64,000 nucleotides of DNA from Natrarchaeobius halalkaliphilus (GTDB lineage: Archaea; Halobacteriota; Halobacteria; Halobacteriales; Natrialbaceae), in NCBI RefSeq assembly GCF_003841485.1, contig NZ_REFY01000001.1:310001-374000 (forward strand), written 5' to 3'. Below the pieces are notes generated by a model, which ran no database searches, was not told where the DNA came from, and worked only from the letters and a program-made list of their open reading frames with translations. The position numbers were made by a program, and so were the translations under genes. Below, in pieces: positions 1 to 7,611 of the stretch. The first letter of the stretch is position 1. Each line of letters starts with the position of its first letter.

Positions 1-1025
1 ACCGACACGGTGCCATCGGCAAAGCGTTCGTCCTCGAAGACGCCGAGTGCGCCTTTGACGAAGACTGCGTCGGACTCGCGAACGAGATCGGCGTAGCGCC
101 GTGCGGTCTCGGAACCGACGTCGAGATAGGAGGTCTCTTTCTCGATGTTCTCGACGGCAGCTTCGGTGCGCTCGCCCGCGTCGCTCTCGGCGGCGAGATC
201 GCTCGCGAGCAGGAGTCGATCGCCGTACTCCGAGCGGACGCGCTCGATGGTCTCGCGATGGTCCGCCCACTGATGGTCGAAGAACTCGGTGCCGTCGACG
301 TCGTAACCGACGTCGTGGCCGTCAGCACGCAAAAAGAGTTCACCGACGATACCGCCGAGACAGAACCGATCCACGGTGTCGTCGACCTGCTCGATGACCG
401 GGATGAGGTCCTCGGCTTTCGTTCCGCCGAGTACCATGGTGACGGTGCCGTCGAACTCCCGGTCTCGAATCGCGGAGTTGGCGGTGTACTCCGTTTCCAT
501 CACGCGACCCGCGTGGGCGTCCATGACGAGCGGAAAGCCGACGAGTGAAGCGTGTGATCGGTGGGCCGCCGAATAGGCGTCGTTGACGTAGGCGTCGAAC
601 TCGGGCGCGAGCGTCCGGACGAGCTCCGTTTCGGCTTTGACCGCTGGCTCCTCTTCGGGCAGTTCCCCCTCGCACATTCGGCTGTTCTCGAGGAGGAGAA
701 CGTCGCCCGGTTCGAGGTCACGAATCGCCTCGAGGGCCTCCTCACCGAAGGTGTCGGAAACGAAGGCGACCTCGCGGTCGAGGTGCGCCGAGAGCACGTC
801 GGCGTGGCTCTCGAGCGAGACGAACGTATCCCGCCCCGGCCGGCCCTGGTGGGCGAGCAGGGCGAGGGCGTGGCCGTCTTCGAGCAGCTCCGAGATCGTC
901 TCCGCGTGGCGGGCGAACCGGCGGTTGTCCTGTGCGGTTCCGTCCTCGATGGGTGCGTTGACGTCGATGCGAACGAGCAGCCGCTGGGCCGGCTCGAGGT
1001 CGTCGATAGTGGTGAACGTGGGCAT
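1..1025 (-). CDS. pgk: Phosphoglycerate kinase, C-terminus cut by window edge
   Basis: Reading from the ATG at 1025 on the minus strand gives an open frame to base 1 with no stop, about 341 of roughly 400 residues. It begins MPTFTTIDDLEPAQRLLVRID and contains the PGK substrate-binding features RIDVNAP, the basic pair in DNRRF, the AHQGRPG loop and a GGTKAED segment, all typical of the family. The enzyme interconverts 1,3-bisphosphoglycerate and 3-phosphoglycerate with ADP/ATP in the cytoplasm. It lies 79 bp downstream of gapA on the same strand, so the two consecutive glycolytic steps are probably co-transcribed. The C-terminal ATP-binding part is outside the window. Confidence 0.95.
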   Translation of the reverse strand, partial: MPTFTTIDDLEPAQRLLVRIDVNAPIEDGTAQDNRRFARHAETISELLEDGHALALLAHQGRPGRDTFVSLESHADVLSAHLDREVAFVSDTFGEEALEAIRDLEPGDVLLLENSRMCEGELPEEEPAVKAETELVRTLAPEFDAYVNDAYSAAHRSHASLVGFPLVMDAHAGRVMETEYTANSAIRDREFDGTVTMVLGGTKAEDLIPVIEQVDDTVDRFCLGGIVGELFLRADGHDVGYDVDGTEFFDHQWADHRETIERVRSEYGDRLLLASDLAAESDAGERTEAAVENIEKETSYLDVGSETARRYADLVRESDAVFVKGALGVFEDERFADGTVS

Positions 1026-1104
1026 GCGTAACTGGTGTCGTCGAATGTGCTTAAAGCTGTGAACCGTCTCGGGAAATCCGGTCGATCGTTCTGTGAAAAT
1101 CGAG

Positions 1105-2178
1105 TCAGGGTGCGACCGCTCCCTCGGCGTCGACGCTGTCGGCTTCGGCGGCGACGTAGGTAGCCAGATCGAGCATCCGATTGGAGAAGCCGAACTCGTT
1201 GTCGTACCAGGTGAGGACTTTGACGAGACCGTCCTCAAGGACCATCGAGGACTCGAGGTCGACGTAGGACGAAAACGGCAGGCCGACGATATCGCGGGAG
1301 ACGATCTCGTCGTCGGTGTAGCCGAGCACGCCGGCGAGTTCGTCGTCGGCCGCTTCGCGGATGGCCTCGGCAAGTTCGTCTTCGGTCACGTCGGCCTCGA
1401 GGTCGACGGTGAGGTCCGTAATCGAGCCGTTGGGAACGGGAACGCGGATCGCCATCCCGTCGAGTTTACCCTCGAGCTGGGGGAGGACTTCGGTGGTGGC
1501 GATCGCAGCACCGGTCGACGTCGGGATGATGTTCTCCGCGGCGGCGCGACCGCGACGACGTTTGGCCAGTGGGCCGTCGACGAGGCTTTGCGTGCCGGTG
1601 TAGGCGTGAACCGTCGTGAGCAGCCCGGACTCGATGCCGAACTCGTCGTCCAGGACTTTGACGACCGGCGCGACGGAGTTCGTCGTACAGGACGCATTCG
1701 AGACGACGTCGGCACCGTCGTACTCGTCGTGATTGACACCGTAAACGATCGTCTGGACTTCCTTTTCCCCTTTCGGCGGAGCGGAGATGAGAACCTTGTC
1801 CGCACCGGCCTCGAGGTGCTGGGCGGCGTCATCGTGCGTCCGAAAGAGACCGGTTGCCTCGAACGCGACGTCGACCTCGAGGTCGTCCCAGGGCAACGCG
1901 GCCGGGTCGCGCTCGGAGAGTAACTGGATCTCTCGACCCTGGACGGAGAGGGCGTCGCCGTCGCGCGAAACGTCTTCGAGTCGGCCGTGGACCGAGTCGT
2001 ACCGAAGGAGATACTCCATGTCGTCGTTGTCCATGACATCGTTGATCGCGACGACCTCGACGTCGTCGTAGGAGAGAGACGCACGCAAAACGTTCCGACC
2101 GATCCGTCCGAAGCCGTTGAGCCCGATTCGCAGTGGCTCGCTGGATCCGTTATCACCGCTGTATGAATGTTCACTCAT
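1105..2178 (-). CDS. gapA: Type I (bacterial-type) glyceraldehyde-3-phosphate dehydrogenase
   Basis: 357 aa. N-terminal Rossmann motif GLNGFGRIGRN (about residues 19-29), catalytic Cys in the bacterial-type signature SCTTN (about 160-164), followed by TTVHAYTGTQ and a C-terminal WYDNEFGFSNR motif, all hallmarks of type I phosphorylating GAPDH. Oxidises glyceraldehyde 3-phosphate to 1,3-bisphosphoglycerate with NAD(P). It is upstream of pgk in a likely operon. The start at 2178 has a TTTTAA-type box (2203-2208 on the minus strand) about 27 bp upstream, consistent with a leaderless transcript. In Haloferax the equivalent type I enzyme serves sugar catabolism while the archaeal type serves gluconeogenesis; the same split is inferred here because both types are present back to back. 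The sequence is not archaeal-type and was presumably acquired from bacteria by an ancestor. Confidence 0.96.
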   Translation of the reverse strand: MSEHSYSGDNGSSEPLRIGLNGFGRIGRNVLRASLSYDDVEVVAINDVMDNDDMEYLLRYDSVHGRLEDVSRDGDALSVQGREIQLLSERDPAALPWDDLEVDVAFEATGLFRTHDDAAQHLEAGADKVLISAPPKGEKEVQTIVYGVNHDEYDGADVVSNASCTTNSVAPVVKVLDDEFGIESGLLTTVHAYTGTQSLVDGPLAKRRRGRAAAENIIPTSTGAAIATTEVLPQLEGKLDGMAIRVPVPNGSITDLTVDLEADVTEDELAEAIREAADDELAGVLGYTDDEIVSRDIVGLPFSSYVDLESSMVLEDGLVKVLTWYDNEFGFSNRMLDLATYVAAEADSVDAEGAVAP

Positions 2179-2202
2179 ATTTGAGTTGTATGATGTCCAC
2201 CG

Positions 2203-2209
2203 TTAAAAT
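2203..2209 (-). promoter_or_regulatory. TATA-like box of gapA
   Basis: The minus strand reads ATTTTAA here, 25-31 bp before the gapA ATG at 2178. That is the spacing expected for a leaderless haloarchaeal promoter. It is a positional inference; no transcription start can be seen directly. Confidence 0.5.
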
Positions 2210-2288
2210 GGTTGTCCCATTCGACCCGAGCGGTGATACGGTACTCCGTCGTCATCTAGGGCGTAAACGACTGCGGCCCTAGCCAGCT

Positions 2289-2315
2289 TATCACACATTC
2301 ATTATATGTGTGATA
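2289..2315. promoter_or_regulatory. Perfect 10-bp inverted repeat between the divergent gap genes
   Basis: TATCACACAT at 2289-2298 is exactly complementary to ATGTGTGATA at 2306-2315, with a 7-bp spacer. It sits roughly midway between gapA (start 2178) and gapB (start 2440), in a stretch richer in A/T than its surroundings. A perfect 10-bp dyad with a 17-bp centre-to-centre spacing is what a dimeric HTH regulator would use. The sequence does not match the published TrmB consensus (TACT-N7/8-GAGTA), so the binding protein is unknown. Confidence 0.5.
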
Positions 2316-2360
2316 TCAGTCAGGTATCCATAATTGGCGCTCACATCATGCGTTTTTCTC

Positions 2361-2382
2361 TATATAACTCAATTTCGAGTTA
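2361..2382 (+). promoter_or_regulatory. gapB TATA box with adjoining 6-bp dyad
   Basis: TATATAA at 2361-2367 is the best TATA box upstream of gapB. The dyad TAACTC (2365-2370), six bases, GAGTTA (2377-2382) overlaps its downstream edge, so a protein bound there would block TBP/TFB or polymerase. The half-site CTC/GAG resembles the half-sites of the TrmB sugar-sensing regulator of haloarchaea, but the outer bases differ. Assignment as an operator is inference. Confidence 0.4.
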
Positions 2383-2439
2383 ACATCTGTAATATTTTTG
2401 CGAAACGGTTATGAGTATCGACGGTGGAGAGTGAATCGT

Positions 2440-3507
2440 ATGTTACGGGTCGGAGTCAACGGATACGGAACCATCGGCAAACGAGTGGCCGATGCGATCC
2501 GTGCACAGCCAGATATGGTCGTCTGTGGCGTCGCAAAACGAAGCCCGGACTACGTCGCCGTGGGCGCGGCCGAAGAGAGCTATCCCGTCTACGCCGTCGA
2601 CGGCGAGCGCACCGAGGAGTTTCGCTCGATCGGAATCGATCTCGCGGGAACCGTCGACGAACTCGTCGACGAAAGCGACGTGATGGTCGATGCGACCCCG
2701 TCCGGAGTCGGCGCGGACAACCGATCGCTCTACGAACGCCACGATACTCCTGCACTCTTTCAGGGCGGCGAAGACGCGACGGTTGCCGAAGTGAGTTTCA
2801 ACGCCCGGGTGAACTACGAGGAGGCGACCGGCGCGGACTACGCGCGCGTCGTCTCCTGTAATACGACCGGCCTCTCCCGGTTCGTTGCCCCGATCGAAGA
2901 GAACTACGGCATCGAAAAGGCTCGAGCGACGCTGATCCGGCGCGGCGGCGACCCCGACCAGACGGGACGCGGTCCGATCAACGACGCGGTCCCCGACCCC
3001 GTCTCGATCCCCTCACACCACGGCCCCGACGTCCAGACGATCTTTCCGGACCTCGATATCGACACCATCGGGCTGAAAGTCCCGACCACGATGATGCACG
3101 TCCACGCGGTCAACGTGACGCTCGAGGAGGCCCCCGACGACGTCTCCGAGATCCGCGATCGACTCCGGGCCGAGGACCGACTCGTGTTGATTCCCGAGTA
3201 CGCCGGCATCGACGGTGCCGGTACGCTCAAGGACTTCGCGCTCGACGCCGGACGTCCCCGTGGCGACATCTGGGAGAACTGCATCTGGGAGGAATCGCTC
3301 ACGCTCGAGGGATCGGACCTCTATTGCATGCAGGCGATCCACCAGGAGTCCGACGTCGTTCCCGAAAACGTCGACGCGCTCCGCGCGCTCTCGGGACATC
3401 TCTCGGGTCCGGAGAGCAGATCGCTCACGAACGAGACGCTGGGAATCGGCCTCGGCCGCCTCGACGGACGAGAGGATCTGACGCTCGACAGACAGACCGC
3501 GGATTAG
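2440..3507 (+). CDS. gapB: Type II (archaeal) glyceraldehyde-3-phosphate dehydrogenase
   Basis: 355 aa from the ATG at 2440. N-terminal Rossmann motif [15 protein letters not shown], catalytic Cys in the archaeal signature SCNTTG (near residue 141), then RRGGDP and the HHGPDV segment characteristic of archaeal GAPDH. An upstream in-frame extension exists to 2398, but a GGTGGAG ribosome-binding site (2423-2429) and the conserved MLRVGVNG start favour 2440. Catalyses the same reaction as GapA; in Haloferax this type is required for gluconeogenesis. It is divergent from gapA-pgk and shares a regulatory region with two inverted repeats, which suggests reciprocal control by carbon source. A 7-residue ORF lies in the leader (2411-2434). 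Confidence 0.96.
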   Translation: MLRVGVNGYGTIGKRVADAIRAQPDMVVCGVAKRSPDYVAVGAAEESYPVYAVDGERTEEFRSIGIDLAGTVDELVDESDVMVDATPSGVGADNRSLYERHDTPALFQGGEDATVAEVSFNARVNYEEATGADYARVVSCNTTGLSRFVAPIEENYGIEKARATLIRRGGDPDQTGRGPINDAVPDPVSIPSHHGPDVQTIFPDLDIDTIGLKVPTTMMHVHAVNVTLEEAPDDVSEIRDRLRAEDRLVLIPEYAGIDGAGTLKDFALDAGRPRGDIWENCIWEESLTLEGSDLYCMQAIHQESDVVPENVDALRALSGHLSGPESRSLTNETLGIGLGRLDGREDLTLDRQTAD

Positions 3508-3590
3508 CCCGGTCGAGACGATCGGGATACAACTCGATTTCGACTCCGACTCGGGGAAAGTTTTTGCACCTCCCCTTCTTACCAACTCTC

Positions 3591-3992
3591 ATGCGTCGAG
3601 ATGACCGCGACGAACCCTTTGACGATCTCTTTCGCGAAATAGAGCGAATGATGAACGAAATGATGAACGGAGCCGATGCGAACGTCGACTTCAACTCCTC
3701 GAGTAACGTCGAGAGTGGCTTCGGAATGGACACGCACATCGATATCCACGAAACTGAGGGAGAGATTCGCGTCGTCGCTGATCTTCCCGGCGTCGCAAAA
3801 GAACACATCGACCTCGAGTGCGACGGCAAGACACTGACGATTTCGGCCGGAAGCGAGCATCACCAGTACGACGAACGCCTCTCGCTGCCCCAGCGAGTGA
3901 ACGAGCATACCGCCTCAGCGACGTACAACAACGGCGTCCTCGAGGTCGTCTTCGAACCGGCCGAAAAATCCTCGGATATCAGTCTCGAGTAA
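3591..3992 (+). CDS. Hsp20/alpha-crystallin small heat-shock protein
   Basis: 133 aa. A short N-terminal arm rich in Met and Glu (DLFREIERMMNEMMNG) precedes an alpha-crystallin domain (about residues 45-130) with the usual VVADLPGVAKEHIDL, LTISAG and YNNGVLEV segments. The C-terminal I-x-I/V anchor is present as DISLE. Small heat-shock proteins are ATP-independent holdases that bind unfolding proteins. The ATG at 3591 was chosen because the upstream in-frame extension is basic and overlaps gapB out of frame. The 3' end overlaps the convergent RimK-like gene by 14 bp. Confidence 0.9.
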   Translation: MRRDDRDEPFDDLFREIERMMNEMMNGADANVDFNSSSNVESGFGMDTHIDIHETEGEIRVVADLPGVAKEHIDLECDGKTLTISAGSEHHQYDERLSLPQRVNEHTASATYNNGVLEVVFEPAEKSSDISLE

Positions 3993-4902
3993 TCCGGGCG
4001 TCGCGGTCGCGGTCGTTTTCCGTCCGATCCGTCTCTGGGGCCATCGTCGACCGAATCGCAGCCGCCAGCCGGTCGTAAAACTCCGGTTCGTACTTCGTCT
4101 CCTCGTCGATCGTCGGCCGGGCGTTCGTCTCGTTGACGACGAGGCGACCGTCCGCCTCGAGCAGGTCGACGCCGAGTAACGGAATCTCGAGTTCGGCGGC
4201 GACCGCTTCCGCCAGTTCGCGATGAGAGGCGGGGAGGGAGACGCCGGTCGCCTCCGCGCCTCGATGGACGTTGTGTTTCCAGTGGCCGTCCGTGATGGCG
4301 TCGTCGGGAAGCCGACGTTCCACCGCGCCGACGTACTCGCCCTCGAGAACCATCACCCGGTAATCGGCGGCGTGTGGCAGGTACTCCTGGACGAGAAACG
4401 ACCGGTCGCCGGTCGCGCGATAGTCGTGGACCAGCGAGAGGTAGTCACAGATCCCCAGAAACGAATCGAGGTCGTGAGCCTTCGCGACGCCCACGCCGCG
4501 AGTCGTCGAGTTCGGTTTGACGACGACCGGCGGTTCGAAGCGATCGAAGACGGTCGCCAACTCCCCTTCGTCGACGTCGTTCGAGACGTACACCGATTTC
4601 GGCACCGGGAGGTCGGCCCGCTCGAGTCGCGCCAGCACCTCGGCTTTGTTGCGCGAGGTCAACACCGCCTCGTGATCGTTGAGCCACGGAATCTCGAGGA
4701 GTGCATCGGCAACCCCGCCCTCCATGAGTCGCCCGGGATAGACGAAGCCCGCGTCGTACTCGTCGGGAGACCACGGCGGATCGGTCAGATCAACCACGCG
4801 CTCGCTCGTGGGCACGTGGTGAACTCGAACGCCGCACTCGGCCAGTGGCTCCCGCATCCGCCGGAACGTCTGCGTCGCGTTGGCGACCGCGAGATCGATC
4901 AT
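3979..4902 (-). CDS. RimK-family ATP-grasp ligase
   Basis: 307 aa from the ATG at 4902, where the family start MIDLAVANA begins; an in-frame Met at 4953 is possible but less likely. ATP-grasp features are visible: a lysine in TSRNKAEVLARLE, the P-loop-like KPNSTTRGVGVAKA (about residues 125-140), VQEYLPHAADYRVMVL, and the metal-binding end LEADGRLVVNETNARPT. Members ligate amino acids or polyglutamate to proteins or cofactors such as F420, ribosomal S6 or LysW. The partner cannot be told from this locus. It overlaps hsp20 by 14 bp tail to tail. Confidence 0.8.
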   Translation of the reverse strand: MIDLAVANATQTFRRMREPLAECGVRVHHVPTSERVVDLTDPPWSPDEYDAGFVYPGRLMEGGVADALLEIPWLNDHEAVLTSRNKAEVLARLERADLPVPKSVYVSNDVDEGELATVFDRFEPPVVVKPNSTTRGVGVAKAHDLDSFLGICDYLSLVHDYRATGDRSFLVQEYLPHAADYRVMVLEGEYVGAVERRLPDDAITDGHWKHNVHRGAEATGVSLPASHRELAEAVAAELEIPLLGVDLLEADGRLVVNETNARPTIDEETKYEPEFYDRLAAAIRSTMAPETDRTENDRDRDARITRD

Positions 4903-4993
4903 GCTCGTGAATCGGTGATAGAGCGGTAAAAAGGTGCTCGAGACGACGGTCAACGGGGAAGACCTCGGTCCCGAACGACAGCGGAAAATCGCG

Positions 4994-5524
4994 TTACGCG
5001 ATTAGTTCTTCTTCGCCCTTCTCGACGACGATTCGACACGGCGGCGTGATCTTGTTGTACGCACGACGGAACGCCTCCTTGGCGAATTCGGCGTCGTCGA
5101 CGTCACACCAGATGGTAAAGATGCGGTCGCCCCGGTCGATTCGCGCCGCGGTACCGACGATTTTACCGAACGACTGGCGCATTCCGTCGGAAACACGGTC
5201 CGCTCCCGCACCGGTCGCCTGTTTGTTCTCCCGGATAACGTGGTGGGGGAACTTGCGAAGGATCATCTTGTAGTTGCCCTCGCCTGCGTTTTTCAGCATG
5301 TAGCGGTTGGCCGAAAGGCGCGAGGCCTCGAGGCTTCCGTGGCGGATCTGGACCTCCTCTTCGGTGACGAGGCTGATCTGGACCGGATAATCGTCTGCGT
5401 CGGCGGTGATGTCGCCCATCTTGTGCTGTGCGATCTTCGAACCAGGGATGCCGGTGATATACTCCCGGCGCGTATAGGCCGGTTTCGTGATCTCCCGGTA
5501 CATCGAGGCGGGTTTATCGGACAT
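4994..5524 (-). CDS. rpl10e: 50S ribosomal protein L10e (uL16)
   Basis: 176 aa, the normal archaeal length. The N-terminus [21 protein letters not shown], the core [17 protein letters not shown] and [12 protein letters not shown] are diagnostic of L10e/uL16. The protein sits at the base of the central protuberance of the large subunit, near the A site and peptidyl-transferase centre. It is a monocistronic-looking minus-strand gene; its upstream region holds a palindromic repeat. Its start ATG at 5524 is unambiguous. Confidence 0.96.
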   Translation of the reverse strand: MSDKPASMYREITKPAYTRREYITGIPGSKIAQHKMGDITADADDYPVQISLVTEEEVQIRHGSLEASRLSANRYMLKNAGEGNYKMILRKFPHHVIRENKQATGAGADRVSDGMRQSFGKIVGTAARIDRGDRIFTIWCDVDDAEFAKEAFRRAYNKITPPCRIVVEKGEEELIA

Positions 5525-5610
5525 GGTTGTGATTACTTAGGAAAACGGAAGCCTACCGAGCGGATAAAGCCTTCGAACCGCGAATTCGCTCGAGGGGGAC
5601 AACGATCGCC

Positions 5611-5634
5611 GATAAACCGTTACGGCAATCCGTA
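5611..5634. repeat. Degenerate half copy of the palindromic repeat
   Basis: This stretch reads TAAACCGTTACGGCAATCCGTA in its core, close to the right arm of the full element 120 bp away (TAAATCGTTACAGTAATCCGTA). No matching left arm is visible beside it. It looks like the remnant of a third insertion or duplication of the same repeat family. Confidence 0.5.
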
Positions 5635-5676
5635 CAAACCGGTGCAGCCGCTACGATATCGGAATACGGAGTCCTC

Positions 5677-5758
5677 ATACGGATTACTGTAAATCATTGC
5701 CGGCGCACCCGCGACCCGGGCGGCGGGTGCGCCGGTAAATCGTTACAGTAATCCGTAT
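5677..5758. repeat. 82-bp palindromic intergenic repeat, copy 1
   Basis: Two 36-bp arms (5677-5712 and 5723-5758) pair across a 10-base loop. The outer 16 bp (ATACGGATTACTGTAA and its complement) and the inner 13 bp (GCGGGTGCGCCGG) are perfect; five mismatches lie between them. A related element sits at 58446-58526 with the same ends but a different inner stem. The right end includes the last base of the stop codon of the small HTH gene on the minus strand, so in the RNA it would form a strong hairpin immediately after that gene and could act in termination or 3'-end stabilisation. No ORF is inside. Confidence 0.85.
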
Positions 5759-5994
5759 CACTCGACCGCGGGAATCGTCACGTACTCGTCGCCGCGTTTC
5801 TCGACGAGTGCGTCGCTCGAGAGCGTATCGAGAACGCTCAGGATCGACATTTTGTTCATCGCAAGCGTCCGGTTCAGATCGGTCAGCGTAGCGCCGCTTG
5901 TCGCGTCGAGGTAGAGATACACGAGCTTTCCCTGGGGGGAGTCGAGCTCGGTCGGGATTACGGTGGATCGGTCGGTCGTGAGTTGCTGTTCCAT
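5758..5994 (-). CDS. Small winged-helix-like protein
   Basis: 78 aa. Residues 20-75 have the look of a MarR/TrmB-type winged helix: a helix KLVYLYLDATSG, then the turn-recognition pattern LTDLNRTLAMNKMSILSVLDTLSSDALVEKRGD, ending in a wing-like YVTIPAV. It would be a DNA-binding protein or a regulator subunit without a sensor domain. A TATA-like box (CTTATATCGA, 6021-6030 on the minus strand) lies about 30 bp upstream, so the transcript is probably leaderless. Targets are unknown. The strong palindromic repeat directly follows the stop. Confidence 0.7.
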   Translation of the reverse strand: MEQQLTTDRSTVIPTELDSPQGKLVYLYLDATSGATLTDLNRTLAMNKMSILSVLDTLSSDALVEKRGDEYVTIPAVE

Positions 5995-6244
5995 CGTCCT
6001 ACCGAGAGCGTCAACGACGTTCGATATAAGAGTATGGTGTATTGAGTAAATATCATCTAATGAGCTAGTGTGTGATTATATGTATTGGTGTGTGTTTACG
6101 TGAGACCGGCTCGGCCGGCCGGCGAACGAACCGGAGACTGCGCGTCACGGGCCCGCTCGAGTTCGCCTCCTGCGGAGCGGGGCGACGGCGAAAAGTCGCG
6201 GAATCGGCGGCGCGTTTAATAGCGCTCCACCGATAGCATCGTGC

Positions 6245-7486
6245 ATGATTCGGAGTTTCAGGATCGGGTCGCTGTTCGGGATACCGATCAAGCTCGATCT
6301 CACGTTCTTGCTCGTACTTCCACTGTTTGCGTACCTCATCGGGTTACAGCTCGGCCCCGTTATCGAGATCCTCAACGCGAGTATGGGCGCGGGCATCGAC
6401 GCCGATTCGCTTACAGCCGAGTGGTGGCTGCCGTACGCCGTCGGACTCGTTGCGGCGATCGGGCTGTTCGTCGGCGTCGTCCTCCACGAGCTCGGCCACT
6501 CGCTGACCGCACAGCGATACGGCTTTCCCATCGACTCGATCACGCTCTGGCTGTTCGGCGGCGTCGCCGCGCTTTCGGAGATGCCCGAGGACTGGCGACA
6601 GGAGTTTACGATCGCCATCGCCGGCCCGATCGTCTCGATACTGGTCGGGGTCGTGTCCTACGCGCTCTTTCTCGTTACCCCAGTGGGCTTCGACGGTGCC
6701 AGATTCGTCCTCGCGTACCTGGCGATCCTGAACGTTGCACTCGCCGGATTCAACATGCTCCCGGCGTTTCCGATGGACGGGGGACGCGTCCTTCGGGCGT
6801 TTCTCGCGCGCTCGAAGCCGTACGCCAAAGCCACCCAGCAGGCCGCAGGCGTCGGCAAGTTCCTGGCGATTCTCATGGGACTGTTCGGATTGCTTGTCTC
6901 GTTCAACATCATCCTCATCGGCGTCGCGTTCTTCGTGTATATCGCCGCCTCGAGCGAGGCCCAGCAGGTGACGATGAAAGCGGCTTTTCAGGACGTCACG
7001 GTCTCGAATATCATGACGCCAGTGAGCGACCTTCACACGGTCGAGCCCGACACCACGATCGCAGACCTGCTCCAGCGGATGTTCAGTGAACGTCACACTG
7101 GCTATCCGGTCGTCGAGACGAGCGCCACCGACGAGGAGCGATTGATCGGCCTCGTAACGCTGTCCGACGCTCGAACGATCGATCCGGTCGAGCGGGATGC
7201 CTACACCGTCGAGGACGTCATGACGACGGACCTGAAGACGATTTCGCCGGAGTCAGATGCGATGACGGCGATCGAACGCATGCGCGAGAACAACATCGGC
7301 CGTCTGCTGGTGGTCGAGGGACCGAACCATCGTTCGACGGAGTACGCCTCCGACCCGGGACAACACGGTAGGGGTGACGGCGATCTCGTCGGGCTTATCT
7401 CCCGAACGGATCTGATGACTGCCTTCGATATCGTTCAAAAGAGCGGTGCGGTAACGCCGGCAGCACACCCACGAACCGCGGACTGA
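6245..7486 (+). CDS. M50 site-2 protease with two CBS domains
   Basis: 413 aa. Several membrane segments occupy residues 15-245. The zinc motif HELGH is at 81-85 and the third-ligand motif FPMDGG at about 175-180, both intact. Two CBS domains follow (about 253-310 and 322-395: VSNIMTPVSDLHTVEPD and VEDVMTTDLKTISPE), the usual adenine-nucleotide-sensing tail of prokaryotic SpoIVFB-like proteases. The enzyme cleaves transmembrane segments of substrates inside the membrane, here probably gated by nucleotide. A TATA-like box (CGTTTAATAG, near 6213-6221) is at leaderless distance. No anti-sigma-like substrate is next to it. Confidence 0.92.
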   Translation: MIRSFRIGSLFGIPIKLDLTFLLVLPLFAYLIGLQLGPVIEILNASMGAGIDADSLTAEWWLPYAVGLVAAIGLFVGVVLHELGHSLTAQRYGFPIDSITLWLFGGVAALSEMPEDWRQEFTIAIAGPIVSILVGVVSYALFLVTPVGFDGARFVLAYLAILNVALAGFNMLPAFPMDGGRVLRAFLARSKPYAKATQQAAGVGKFLAILMGLFGLLVSFNIILIGVAFFVYIAASSEAQQVTMKAAFQDVTVSNIMTPVSDLHTVEPDTTIADLLQRMFSERHTGYPVVETSATDEERLIGLVTLSDARTIDPVERDAYTVEDVMTTDLKTISPESDAMTAIERMRENNIGRLLVVEGPNHRSTEYASDPGQHGRGDGDLVGLISRTDLMTAFDIVQKSGAVTPAAHPRTAD

Positions 7487-7611
7487 GCCCCGGGTTCTTC
7501 GCTACGCTTTCGATCGCGTTTTCGGCGGATCGGGGCCGACACACCCGACGAGGCCGGCTCGAGGTTCCGCGATCAACATTCTTAACCGCGGTGGAGGCCG
7601 ATGATTTGGCG

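Noticed and set aside
7591-7611. GTG start for the ABC ATPase at 7591
   Set aside because: The TATA-like box is only 5-13 bp before it, while the ATG at 7612 fits leaderless spacing and the family start.
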